From assembly GCA_003558435.1 (NCBI GenBank), contig PWLR01000019.1:17962-81961 (forward strand): a DNA stretch of 64,000 bases, in the 5' to 3' direction. Of the stretch, positions 41,652-49,775 are shown one piece after another. The position numbers and the translations under genes were made by a program. Each line of letters begins with the position of its first letter. Positions within the stretch are counted from its first letter, which is position 1. The DNA comes from Nitriliruptoraceae bacterium (GTDB lineage Bacteria > Actinomycetota > Nitriliruptoria > Nitriliruptorales > Nitriliruptoraceae). The notes beneath the pieces are model-generated. The model was given only the letters and a program-made list of their open reading frames with translations. It was not told the DNA's origin and ran no database searches.

Positions 41652-41849
41652 GCGTGCGGAGGTTGCCACGTCGAGGACCAACCCGCCGCACGGGACCCGC
41701 CGAGTCCAGCTGACCACGGACCCCGGCCGGAGCACATCCCGGGACCGCCGGCGTGTCGGGATGTGCTCATAACGTCGGAACGATCGAGCCCTTGGTACGG
41801 CCCCGCCACACCGTTCGGCCCGATCCGCCCCTCGCCGCGGAGGAACGCC

Positions 41850-42359
41850 GTGGACGATCCCGATCCTCGCGGGTCCCGCCCGCGTCAGCTCCGACGCGTC
41901 ATCACCGATCTGACCATCGGAGCCGGTCTGTGGCTGGCACTGGCCGGAACGCTCCATCCCCAGGAGCTCGTCGCGGCGCTGTTGTGCGGATGCGTCGCCG
42001 CGGCCATGGGACACCGTGTCCGGCGCCATGTCGGGCACCAGGATCGTGGAGCACTCCGGTGGTTGCGACATCTGCCGGGGTGGTACCTCAACGGGCTGCG
42101 CGACACCGTCCCCCTGACACGGGCGCTGGTCAACCGGCTCCGGGGCCGACCGAGCCGCAGCCGGCTGTTGCGGGTGCCCTTCGAGGTCGGCGGGCTGGGG
42201 CCCGACGATTCGTCGCGGCGGGCACTGGTCACGGTGGGGTTGTGTCTGCAACCCAACACCTACGTTCTCGGCTACGACGGGGACCGCGACGTCGCGTTGA
42301 TCCACCAGCTGGAGCCCGGCGACGAGCCCATCGCTGCGCGTCTGCGGACATCACGATGA
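41850..42359 (+). CDS. mnhE: Mrp/Mbh antiporter subunit E (MnhE/MbhA)
   Basis: A 169-residue protein: a hydrophobic N-terminal pair of helices (about 19-55), then the cytosolic domain with RVPFEVGGLGPDDSSRRALVTVGLCLQPNTYVLGYD, typical of subunit E. The GTG at 41850 follows GGAGGAA by a few bases. First gene of a seven-gene operon for a multisubunit cation/proton antiporter in the membrane. The 3' end overlaps subunit F by 4 bp. Confidence 0.85.
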   Translation: MDDPDPRGSRPRQLRRVITDLTIGAGLWLALAGTLHPQELVAALLCGCVAAAMGHRVRRHVGHQDRGALRWLRHLPGWYLNGLRDTVPLTRALVNRLRGRPSRSRLLRVPFEVGGLGPDDSSRRALVTVGLCLQPNTYVLGYDGDRDVALIHQLEPGDEPIAARLRTSR

Positions 42360-42607
42360 CCTGGTGGACCGCGGCGGTGACGGGACTGCTCGTCCTGCTG
42401 TCGTTGACCTCGGTGAGCGTCTGCCGGGGCCGGGCGATGGACCGGGTCGTCGGGCTCCAGCTGATCGGTGTGCTCGCGACCCTGACGGCCATCGTATTGG
42501 CCGTGGCGACCGGCCGGTCGCTGGTGCTGGACGTCGCACTCGTGCTGGCGGTGCTCACCCTGATCGGGGGGCTGGCCTACGCCCGGTTCCTGGAGCGCTG
42601 GCTGTGA
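42356..42607 (+). CDS. mnhF: Mrp/Mbh antiporter subunit F (MnhF/MbhB)
   Basis: An 83-residue protein with three hydrophobic segments. RAMDRVVGLQLIGVLATLTAIVLAVATG carries the conserved D-R-V-V and is diagnostic for subunit F. It overlaps both neighbours by 4 bp. Confidence 0.88.
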   Translation: MTWWTAAVTGLLVLLSLTSVSVCRGRAMDRVVGLQLIGVLATLTAIVLAVATGRSLVLDVALVLAVLTLIGGLAYARFLERWL

Positions 42608-42933
42608 CGGTGCCGACGGGACCCGTGGTCGGGATGCTGCTGCTCGTGATGCTCGGCGCCGCGGCCCTGTCGAGCATCGGGGTGCTGACCGCCCGCGACA
42701 CCTTCGACCGCCTCCACTACGTCGGACCCGCCGCGATGCTGGGTGGCGTCGCCGTGGTGGCGGCGACCGTGGTCGAGACCGGGTTCGGCATGATCGCGCT
42801 CCGAGCGGGGTTGGCCGTCGGGGTCCTGCAGATCGCCGCGGCGGTGACGACCCACGCCACGGCCCGCGCCGCGCTCGGACGCGGGGAGCTCGCCCGGATG
42901 CGCCAGGCCCACGACGAGGTCGTGGAACCATGA
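42604..42933 (+). CDS. mnhG: Mrp/Mbh antiporter subunit G (MnhG/MbhC)
   Basis: A 109-residue protein with three transmembrane segments. ALSSIGVLTARDTFDRLHYVGPAAMLGG matches the D-x-x-x-R-x-H signature of subunit G. The GTG start overlaps the subunit F stop, and the end overlaps the next gene. Confidence 0.88.
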   Translation: MTVPTGPVVGMLLLVMLGAAALSSIGVLTARDTFDRLHYVGPAAMLGGVAVVAATVVETGFGMIALRAGLAVGVLQIAAAVTTHATARAALGRGELARMRQAHDEVVEP

Positions 42934-43169
42934 TGGCCGCCCAGGTGATCGTGCTGGTGCTGATCGGCACCGTCGGGACGCTGACGGTGCTCACGCGCGG
43001 GCTGGTGAACCTGTGGCTGGTCTTCAGCCTCTACGGCATGCTGCTGGCGCTCGGCTTCCTGCTGCTCGAGGCACCCGATGCGGCCCTCGCCCAGGTGGTG
43101 GTCAGCGGCATCGTGGTGCCCCTGCTGCTCGGGGTCGTGCTGGCCGAGGTCCACGGTTCCGAGCGATGA
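42930..43169 (+). CDS. DUF4040 antiporter subunit (MbhD-like)
   Basis: A 79-residue protein with two or three helices. VNLWLVFSLYGMLLALGFLLLEAPDAALAQVVVSGIVVPLLL is the DUF4040/MbhD hallmark; in bacterial Mrp systems this piece is the C-terminal part of MnhA. Here it is a stand-alone gene, as in archaeal Mbh modules. An in-frame second ATG follows the first. Confidence 0.82.
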   Translation: MMAAQVIVLVLIGTVGTLTVLTRGLVNLWLVFSLYGMLLALGFLLLEAPDAALAQVVVSGIVVPLLLGVVLAEVHGSER

Positions 43170-43933
43170 CGCCGCCGGGCATGGCGGCGACGCGCACGGG
43201 CATCTTCCTCGTGGCCGCGTCGGTGCTGGGCGTGGCGCTGGTCCACGGGGTCCTGGGGTTGCCGACGGACGCCACCGCCGACGGCCCGTATGCGCGCACC
43301 CTCGCAGAACTGGCCATCGGTCAACGGTCGCTGAACACGGTGTCGGGGGTCCTGTTCGATCTGCGCTCGCTCGACACGTTGGGGGAGGCCCTCGCCCTGT
43401 TCGCCGCCGCCGCAGGGCTGCAGGTGGTACTGAGCGAGCACGAGGGCGAGGGCCGTGTGCCCACCCCCCGGTACGCCCGGCCTGGCCGCACCGCGCCACC
43501 CACCAGCGACGCCGTGCGGACGATCGCGTTGGCGTTCGTCCCGTTCGTCACCGCGTTGGCGCTCGTGGTGACGTTGCGCGGCCACCTCGGTGTCGGCGGT
43601 GGACTGCAGGGCGGCGCCCTGGGGTTGGCGGCGCTGGCGTTGGTGTTCCTCGGCGGTCGCTACCAGGCGCAGCGGCGCCTCACACCGATGGCCGCGTTGG
43701 ACGCCGAGGAGACCGTGGGGATCGGTGGGTACGTGGCCCTCGGCCTGGCCGGCCTCGCGGTCGGCGGGAGCCTGCTCGCCAACGTGCTCCCGCTCGGGAC
43801 CCCGGGACAGTTGCTGTCCGCGGGCACGATCGGGGTCCTCAGCCTGCTGATCGCTCTCGAGGCGCGAGCCGCCCTGCTGCTGATCGTCATCGAGGCCCAG
43901 GAAGAGCCGTTCGAACGGGAGCTGCCCTCGTGA
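43166..43933 (+). CDS. MbhE-MnhB fusion antiporter subunit
   Basis: A 255-residue membrane protein fusing two subunits. The N-terminal 95 residues have the MbhE-type TVSGVLFDLRSLDTLGEALALFAAAAGLQVVL, which in Mrp is the very end of MnhA. The C-terminal part is MnhB-like with FVTALALVVTLRGHLGVGGGLQGGALGLAALALVFLGG. Both overlaps are 4 bp. With the preceding DUF4040 gene it replaces the C-terminal half of MnhA plus MnhB. Confidence 0.8.
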   Translation: MTPPGMAATRTGIFLVAASVLGVALVHGVLGLPTDATADGPYARTLAELAIGQRSLNTVSGVLFDLRSLDTLGEALALFAAAAGLQVVLSEHEGEGRVPTPRYARPGRTAPPTSDAVRTIALAFVPFVTALALVVTLRGHLGVGGGLQGGALGLAALALVFLGGRYQAQRRLTPMAALDAEETVGIGGYVALGLAGLAVGGSLLANVLPLGTPGQLLSAGTIGVLSLLIALEARAALLLIVIEAQEEPFERELPS

Positions 43934-44286
43934 GCCGGGTCGTGGAGGTCCTACCGATGCTCGTCGGTCTGTGGCTGCTGCTCGTAGGGATGTACGGGGC
44001 CGCCACCACCCGCCACCTCGTCCACCTGGTGGTGTGCGTGTCGATCCTGCATTCGGGCGCCTGGCTGTTGCTGCTGGGGGTCGGGCACCGACCGGGCGTC
44101 ACGGCACCGACCCTGGACGAGGACGTCGGTGGGCGGGTGCTGGCCGATCCGGTGGTGCAGGCCCTGGCCGTCACCGACGTGGTGGTCGGCGCGGCGGTGA
44201 CCGCCCTGTTGATCGCGTTGACCTTCCGGGTGAAACGCCGTTTCGGGGAGCTCGATCCCCGCGAGGTCCACGTGCTCCGTGGTTGA
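43930..44286 (+). CDS. mnhC: Mrp/Mbh antiporter subunit C (MnhC/MbhG, NuoK-like)
   Basis: A 118-residue NuoK-like protein with three helices, HLVHLVVCVSILHSGAWLLLLGVG and DPVVQALAVTDVVVGAAVTALLIAL, which carry the conserved LxxTDxVIGxA-type motif. The GTG start and an 8-bp overlap at the end couple it to neighbours. Confidence 0.88.
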   Translation: MSRVVEVLPMLVGLWLLLVGMYGAATTRHLVHLVVCVSILHSGAWLLLLGVGHRPGVTAPTLDEDVGGRVLADPVVQALAVTDVVVGAAVTALLIALTFRVKRRFGELDPREVHVLRG

Positions 44287-46075
44287 CGCGGCCGAACGTG
44301 TCGTGCCGCTGCTGGTGGTCCTGCCGATCATGGCGGCGGCCGTGGTCCGGCTGCCGAACCTGCCGGGCCGGGTCGTCGCCGGGTTCAGCATCGGCAGCTC
44401 GGCCGCGATGGCCGGCCTGGCCCTGTGGCTGTTGCCGATCGTGATCGACACCCCGGTCGTCCACGTCGTCGGCGGCTGGGGCGTCCGTGAGGGTCTGGTG
44501 GTCGGCATATCCCTGGTCGCCGATGGTCTTGCGGTCGGGTTCGTCGCGCTGACCGGTGTGCTGGTGACCACCGGGCTCGGCTACCTCGCCGCCAGTCACG
44601 AGGGTCACGCGGCGACCGACGTACTCACGCTGTTGATCCTCGCGGCCGTCGCCGGGTTCCTGTTGGCCGGCGACATCTTCACCATGTTCGTGTTCATGGA
44701 GCTGTTCGGCATCGCCGTCTACGCCGTGACGGCGGGCAAGGTCGAGGATCCGGCCGCGCTGCCCGCCGCCATCAACGTCGCGGTCATCAGCACCATCGGG
44801 GCCGTGCTGTTCCTGACCGGGGTCGGTCTGCTGTACCGGCTGACGGGGACACCCAACATCGCCCAGTCCGGCGCCGTGCTCACCGACACCCCACCGCACG
44901 CGGCGTTGGCGGTGACGACCGCGTTGGTGCTCGGGGGGCTGGCGGTGAAGACGGGCCTGGTGCCGTTCCACTTCGCGCATGCGGATCTGCACACGGCCAG
45001 TTGGAGTCCCCATGCCGGGTTGCTGGGTGCGGTGATGCTCCCGATCGGGCTGTATGGGATCGGACGGCTGCAGATCAGCGTGTTCGGTGGTGTACCGGGG
45101 CTCGACGAGGCCGTCCGCCCGGTCCTGCTGGTCGCGGCGCTGACCACCGCACTGGTGGGTGGTGCGATGGCGCTGATGCAGGACCAGCTGAAGCGTATGT
45201 TGGCCTTCTCGAGCATCTCCCATGTCGGCATCGCGGGTGTGGCGGTCGCGTTCGGGACGGCCTCGGGCACGGCCGCCGCCGCGGTGTACGTGGTCGGGCA
45301 CGGGTTCGTGAAGGTCGGCCTCATGCTCGTCGCCGGCGTCGTGCTGCACCGGCTGGGGACGCTGCAGCTGTCCGAGTTGGCCGGCCGGGGCCGCGAGGTG
45401 CCCGTGGCGGTCGGCCTGCTGACGGTCGGCGCGGCGCTGCTGGCGGGAATGCCACCGTCGGGACTGTTCGCCGGCAAGGCGGTGATGACCGGGGCCGCCG
45501 AGGAGCTGGGTCTCGGGTGGGTGATGCCGCTCGTCTACCTGGCGGCGGTGCTGACCGGTGCGGCGGTGGCCCGGGCCGTGAGCCACCTCTGGTTCGGATG
45601 GCCCGTCCCCGAAGACGACATCGGCATCGTGGCCGAGCACCGACCCGAGGAGCTCGCTTCACGCAGCCCCCGGGTCCTGCTCGCGCTGCCGATCGCCCTG
45701 CTGGGCATCGGCAGCCTGCTGCCACTGTCCGGCTCCTACCTCGCCGGTGTCGGGGAGGCGGCCGCGGCCGCCGTCGACCGTGAGCTGTATGTGGCCACGG
45801 TCACGGGCGGACCACCGCCCGAGGTCACGGCCAGCCCCCAGGTGGAGCCGTGGACGGCCACCTCGATCGCACCTGGTGTCGCTGGCGTGGTGGGGGCCGC
45901 GGTCCTCGGACCCTGGATCGCGGCACGTTGGCGGCGGGAACCGCACCTGTTGAGTGCTCCCGCACGGGGACTGCGGCGGCTGCATACCGGCCTCGTCAAC
46001 GATCAGGTGACCTGGCTGACCGTGGGGATCGCCGGGTGGTGCCTCTGGCTGCTGGTGACCGTGCCGGCCGGCTGA
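44279..46075 (+). CDS. mnhD: Mrp/Mbh antiporter subunit D (MnhD/MbhH, NuoL/M/N-like)
   Basis: A 598-residue protein with about 14 helices of the proton-pumping antiporter family. Key elements are FMELFGIAVYAVTAG (Glu in helix 5), a KTGLVPFHFAHADLHTA segment with the conserved Lys, MALMQDQLKRMLAFSSISHVGIAGV and an HGFVKVGLMLVAGVVLHR. It is the only NuoL-like subunit visible; there is no separate MnhA N-terminal domain. Last gene of the operon. Confidence 0.88.
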   Translation: MVDAAERVVPLLVVLPIMAAAVVRLPNLPGRVVAGFSIGSSAAMAGLALWLLPIVIDTPVVHVVGGWGVREGLVVGISLVADGLAVGFVALTGVLVTTGLGYLAASHEGHAATDVLTLLILAAVAGFLLAGDIFTMFVFMELFGIAVYAVTAGKVEDPAALPAAINVAVISTIGAVLFLTGVGLLYRLTGTPNIAQSGAVLTDTPPHAALAVTTALVLGGLAVKTGLVPFHFAHADLHTASWSPHAGLLGAVMLPIGLYGIGRLQISVFGGVPGLDEAVRPVLLVAALTTALVGGAMALMQDQLKRMLAFSSISHVGIAGVAVAFGTASGTAAAAVYVVGHGFVKVGLMLVAGVVLHRLGTLQLSELAGRGREVPVAVGLLTVGAALLAGMPPSGLFAGKAVMTGAAEELGLGWVMPLVYLAAVLTGAAVARAVSHLWFGWPVPEDDIGIVAEHRPEELASRSPRVLLALPIALLGIGSLLPLSGSYLAGVGEAAAAAVDRELYVATVTGGPPPEVTASPQVEPWTATSIAPGVAGVVGAAVLGPWIAARWRREPHLLSAPARGLRRLHTGLVNDQVTWLTVGIAGWCLWLLVTVPAG

Positions 46076-46115
46076 GGCGGGCGGTCGCCGGGGCGGGTCG
46101 GGTCGGCGTGTGAGT

Positions 46116-46238
46116 TCAGCTGTCGGGTACCCGGGTCGGCGGGAGGATCACGATCGGCGACGAGGCCTCGAGCATCCCGGCCACCTCGAGGTAGCCGGGA
46201 TGGCCGTGGACGGCGAACTGGAGGGCGTGACGGTGCAT
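46116..46238 (-). CDS. Possible 40-residue small protein or decayed C-terminus
   Basis: A leftward frame from ATG 46238 encodes 40 residues (MHRHALQFAV...ILPPTRVPDS) with believable composition. The same frame is open back to the TGA that ends the upstream membrane protein at 46329, so this may be a former C-terminal extension cut off by a stop, or an independent microprotein. No ribosome-binding site is clear. Otherwise the 250 bases between mnhD and that gene hold nothing recognised. Confidence 0.3.
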   Translation of the reverse strand: MHRHALQFAVHGHPGYLEVAGMLEASSPIVILPPTRVPDS

Positions 46239-46328
46239 CGCGGGCAACGTGGCGAGGGCATCGGGCAACGACCCCGTCGCCTGTGGGGACGGCGCGCCGG
46301 GGCGACCCCTGACACCGCCCGGTCCGGA

Positions 46329-46814
46329 TCAGCCCAGCAGGTTGGACCACACGTAGGTGAGCGCGAACGCGTGGATCAAGGTGACCGCGCCCAGTGCGAG
46401 CAGGATCAGTGCCAGTGCGGGACGGACCGCGGCACGCCGCTCGGCGAGCCAGGTCAGGGCCACCACCAGCGCTCCGGACCACATCGCACGCAGGGCGAGC
46501 GCCGGACCGTCACCGATCATGTCCATGGCTCCGGCGACGAGCGGGTTGCCTTCGATCGCGATCCCGGTGCGCACCCACACGTAGGTCGCCACCGAATCGA
46601 GTACGACCATCGCGAGCAGGACGCGACGGATCGGGGCGACCTGCTCGCGGGGAGCGATCCACTCCCCCAGTTGCCACACCGCGATCGTGAGCGCCAGGGC
46701 GCGTCGGCGGAGCCGTGCGTCACCGGCGATGCGCGCATAGAGCTGTTGGCGCATCCGGTTGGCCCAGGCGGGACGTGCGTCGAGGACCCGGTGGAGGTCG
46801 AACTCGACGGCCAC
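46329..46814 (-). CDS. Membrane protein of unknown function
   Basis: A 161-residue protein: a soluble start (VEFDLHRVLDARPAWANRMRQQLYARI), an amphipathic stretch with LTIAVWQLGEWI, then four hydrophobic segments. LDSVATYVWVRTGIAIEGNPLV resembles the D-x-x-T-T...E-x-N-P motif of DUF5658-like membrane proteins. GTG 46814 has AGGGAG upstream. It is convergent with mnhD and divergent from the tRNA-Ala gene. Confidence 0.6.
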   Translation of the reverse strand: MAVEFDLHRVLDARPAWANRMRQQLYARIAGDARLRRRALALTIAVWQLGEWIAPREQVAPIRRVLLAMVVLDSVATYVWVRTGIAIEGNPLVAGAMDMIGDGPALALRAMWSGALVVALTWLAERRAAVRPALALILLALGAVTLIHAFALTYVWSNLLG

Positions 46815-46982
46815 GTCACTCCCTCGCTGGGATCTCACTCGGATGGAGAACCGGCTCGGCCGATCCCGTCGATGCCGACATCCGCGGTTCGGTCCCCGTC
46901 GATCGCCGGACGGCGTCGACCGACGGCGTCGTACCGGTCGCCGCGTGCCCTATCCTCCCACCCGCCGCCCGCACGTGCACGC

Positions 46983-47056
46983 GGGCCCGTAGCTCAGCCT
47001 GGCAGAGCGCTGCCTTTGCATGGCAGAAGTCGTCGGTTCGAATCCGATCGGGTCCA
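46983..47056 (+). tRNA. tRNA-Ala (anticodon TGC)
   Basis: A 74-nt gene with acceptor stem GGGCCCG/CGGGTCC including the G3-U70 pair that marks tRNA-Ala. The anticodon loop is CTTTGCATG and the T-arm GTCGGTTCGAATCCGAT. CCA is not encoded. It belongs to the gyrA-side tRNA-Ile/tRNA-Ala pair of actinobacterial synteny, here pulled 14 kb apart by inserted genes. Confidence 0.95.
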
Positions 47057-47096
47057 CCGCGAGGTCTCCACACGCTCCGGAGATCGCCACGGACAC

Positions 47097-47130
47097 AACG
47101 AGGGTCCGCCCAGCTGGGCGGACCCTCGTT
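47097..47130. terminator. Perfect 34-bp palindrome, bidirectional terminator
   Basis: A perfect palindrome of 17-base arms (AACGAGGGTCCGCCCAG and its complement) follows tRNA-Ala by 40 bases and lies 39 bases beyond the NlpC/P60 stop codon on the other strand. It can end both transcripts. The arms finish with TT in both directions. Confidence 0.75.
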
Positions 47131-47169
47131 CCAGGTCTGGAGGTCTCGATCAGACCGCCGTGGCGTTCC

Positions 47170-47766
47170 CTACGGGCGGCCGTACCCGACGATGTTGCTG
47201 CGACGATCCAGCTGCGAGGTCGCCACGCGGCCCTGGCTGGCGGACGCTCCGACGAGCCTGCCGTTGCCGACGTACATCTCGACGTGCCGGACCGGTGAAC
47301 CGAAGAAGACCAGGTCCCCGGGCTGAAGGTTCGAGCGGCTGATGCTGCGGGTCGCGTTCGACTGGGCTCTGGAGGTGCGGGGGATGGTGACACCGGCGGC
47401 CGCCCACGACGTCGAGGTCAGACCCGAGCAGTCGTAGGCCCAGGAGCCGGTGGCGCCCCACTGGTAGCGCGAGCCGACCTGGGACAACGCCCGGTTCGCC
47501 GCGGCCTGACCGGCTGACCAGCTCGCACGGCCGGACGCGAGCGTCGACAGCGACGCGAGCGATGCGGATGCCGTGAGCGGCGCAGGCACCGATGACGCGG
47601 CCGCCGACGACGCAGCGGCCGACGACGTGGCGGTCGACGACGTGGCGATCTGGGCGCTCGGCGCGGCCTGAGCCGAAGCGGGCGCCACCATGCCGACCGT
47701 CATCAGGGCGGCGAGACTCGCGCCCACCAGTGAGCGGCGGCGAGCAGGGTGGAGGATGTGCGTCAT
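47170..47766 (-). CDS. Secreted NlpC/P60 peptidoglycan endopeptidase
   Basis: A 198-residue exported hydrolase: signal peptide with a basic start (HPARRRSLVG) cleaved near ASAQA (about 33), a Ser/Ala/Thr-rich linker (40-85) and an NlpC/P60 domain. Catalytic Cys113 is in YDCSGLTSTSW and His161 in HVEMYVG. It cuts stem peptides of peptidoglycan. It lacks the coiled-coil of RipA-type proteins. GAGG lies 6 bases before the ATG but within a predicted leader hairpin. Confidence 0.9.
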   Translation of the reverse strand: MTHILHPARRRSLVGASLAALMTVGMVAPASAQAAPSAQIATSSTATSSAAASSAAASSVPAPLTASASLASLSTLASGRASWSAGQAAANRALSQVGSRYQWGATGSWAYDCSGLTSTSWAAAGVTIPRTSRAQSNATRSISRSNLQPGDLVFFGSPVRHVEMYVGNGRLVGASASQGRVATSQLDRRSNIVGYGRP

Positions 47767-47772
47767 ACGGGA

Positions 47773-47812
47773 CCTCGTTGGTGCCGGTCAGACCCGGCCT
47801 GGGTGAACGAGG
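47773..47812 (-). promoter_or_regulatory. Leader hairpin that covers the NlpC/P60 ribosome-binding site
   Basis: Outer arms CCTCGTT (47806-47812 read leftward) and AACGAGG (47773-47779) enclose an inner GCCGG/CCGGC pair. The right arm contains the GAGG ribosome-binding site, so folding would block translation. NlpC/P60 genes in actinobacteria often have regulated leaders, but this does not match the c-di-AMP riboswitch consensus I know. Confidence 0.5.
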
Positions 47813-48452
47813 TGCGGAAGGTGTGGAGAAGCCCGTACTTCGTCCAGTTGTCCTGGCAGGTCGCGCGCACCCCGCAACGGTCAGTGTCCTTACGAACACG
47901 AAGCGTCACCACCCAGCGCAGTCGGATGAGTGATACGAACGACCGAGTCGCCCGTCAGCCACCTCCGCGCCCCACCCGCTTCCCAAGGGAACGGCACAGA
48001 ACGGCCCGCATCGGCCGAGAGCCGCATCCTGCGCCACGCACGCCCTCGGGATGGCCCCACGTCCGACGTCGCATCCGGGGCACGGAACTTCGGCATCCCG
48101 GGAAGTACCTGAGAGCGTTCGTCCACCCGCAGAACGCCAATTGTCGATGAGCGCACGCGTTTCGCCACGCTCCGTTACCAACCGCGCACGGCGTCCCGGA
48201 GCACGTCCGGTTCGCGGCTCGGTCGCCCTCGTCCGAGGCCGTCTCGGTGGCCACCAGGTCATCAGGGCGGTCCGGCGGGTGGGCGCGGATGGCATCGATC
48301 CGGGACCCCGGCCCTCGACGGTCCCGTCGGTTCGCACTGTTTCCACTGCCTCTGCCGGGAAGGCGACGCGGCGCCTCCATACCGTCGGCGGGCCCCACCA
48401 CCCTGACGTGGTGACGGTGAAGGTCCCCCACCCCTGTCGATGGAGTAGCCGC
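47813..48452. other. Long divergent intergenic region before metY
   Basis: About 640 bases between the NlpC/P60 leader and metY. Several open frames exist but none has protein-like composition. No SAM riboswitch consensus or T-box was recognised. It presumably holds both promoters. Confidence 0.5.
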
Positions 48453-49775
48453 GTGAGCGCATCCGACCCACAAGCCTGGTCTTTCGAAACCCGTCAGATC
48501 CATGCGGGCGCGACCGCTGATCCCACGACCGGGGCCCGTGCGACCCCGATCTACCAGACCACCTCGTACGTGCTCGGCGACACGGAACGGGCCAAGAACC
48601 TGTTCGCCCTGGCCGAGTTCGGCAACATCTACACCCGCATCATGAACCCGACCACCGACGTGGTCGAGAAGCGGGTCGCGGACCTCGAAGGGGGTGTCGC
48701 CGCCGTCGCGGTGGCCTCCGGCCAGGCCGCAGAGACGCTCGCGATCCTCAACCTCGCCGAGACGGGCTCGCACATCGTCTCGTCCGCATCGCTGTACGGC
48801 GGGACCTACAACCTGTTCAAGTACACGATGCCGAAGCTGGGCATCGAGACCACCTTCGTCGAGGACCCCGACGATCCCGAAGCCTGGCAGGCCGCCGTCC
48901 AGGACAACACCAAGCTGTTCTTCGCCGAGTCGGTCGGCAACCCGCGCATCGACGTGCTGGACATCGCCGCGGTCTCGGAGGTCGCCCATCGCAACGGGGT
49001 GCCGCTGGTGGTCGACAACACCATCGCGACGCCCTACCTCATCCGACCGCTGGAGCACGGCGCCGATGTCGTGGTGCACTCGGCCACGAAGTTCCTGGGC
49101 GGGCACGGCACCGCGATCGCCGGCGTGGTCGTCGACGGCGGGACGTTCGACTTCGGCGCCCACGCGGAGAAGTACCCCGGCCTGACCACCCCGGACCCCT
49201 CCTACCACGGCCTCAACTACTGGGAGGCGCTGGGCAACGAGAACGCGGCGTTCGCGATCAAGCTGCGCGTGCAGTTGCTGCGTGACCTCGGACCGGCGCT
49301 CTCACCGCACAACGCCTTCCTGATCCTCCAGGGCATCGAGACCCTGAGCATGCGCATGGACCGCCATGTCGCCAACGCGCAGCGGCTCGCAGAGTGGCTC
49401 GAGCAGCGCGACGACGTCGCCACGGTCTGGTACGCGGGGCTGCCCTCGAGCCCGTGGCACGAGGCCGCATCGCGCTACGCCCCCAAGGGACCCGGTGCGA
49501 TCCTGTCGTTCGAGTTGCCGGGTGGTGTCGACGCCGGCAAGCGGTTCGTCGACGGCGTGGAGTTGTTCAGCCACCTCGCCAACATCGGCGACGTACGCAG
49601 CCTGATCATCCACCCTGCGTCGACCACCCACTCGCAGCTCACTCCCGACCAGCAGTTGACCGCGGGGGTCACCCCGGGTCTGGTCAGGCTGTCGGTCGGG
49701 CTCGAAGGCGTCGACGACCTGATCGCGGACCTCGAAACCGGCTTCGCCGCCGTCAACGAAACCCGCGACGTGTGA
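48453..49775 (+). CDS. metY: O-acetylhomoserine sulfhydrylase
   Basis: A 440-residue Cys/Met-metabolism PLP enzyme. [30 protein letters not shown] begins the chain, and the PLP Lys213 is in [12 protein letters not shown]. The long insert [28 protein letters not shown] is typical of MetY rather than MetB. It makes homocysteine from O-acetylhomoserine and sulfide. GTG 48453 has TGGAG upstream. It overlaps metX by 4 bp. Confidence 0.93.
   Translation: MSASDPQAWSFETRQIHAGATADPTTGARATPIYQTTSYVLGDTERAKNLFALAEFGNIYTRIMNPTTDVVEKRVADLEGGVAAVAVASGQAAETLAILNLAETGSHIVSSASLYGGTYNLFKYTMPKLGIETTFVEDPDDPEAWQAAVQDNTKLFFAESVGNPRIDVLDIAAVSEVAHRNGVPLVVDNTIATPYLIRPLEHGADVVVHSATKFLGGHGTAIAGVVVDGGTFDFGAHAEKYPGLTTPDPSYHGLNYWEALGNENAAFAIKLRVQLLRDLGPALSPHNAFLILQGIETLSMRMDRHVANAQRLAEWLEQRDDVATVWYAGLPSSPWHEAASRYAPKGPGAILSFELPGGVDAGKRFVDGVELFSHLANIGDVRSLIIHPASTTHSQLTPDQQLTAGVTPGLVRLSVGLEGVDDLIADLETGFAAVNETRDV

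Noticed and set aside
47767..47950. c-di-AMP (ydaO-type) riboswitch before the NlpC/P60 gene
   Set aside because: The context fits, but the conserved GGGGGA, GGGGTGAA and CAGCTAACC-type elements are not present; only a simple hairpin is.
48150..48452. SAM riboswitch before metY
   Set aside because: Expected for some actinobacterial metY genes, but no SAM-I, SAM-II or SAM-IV core could be recognised.
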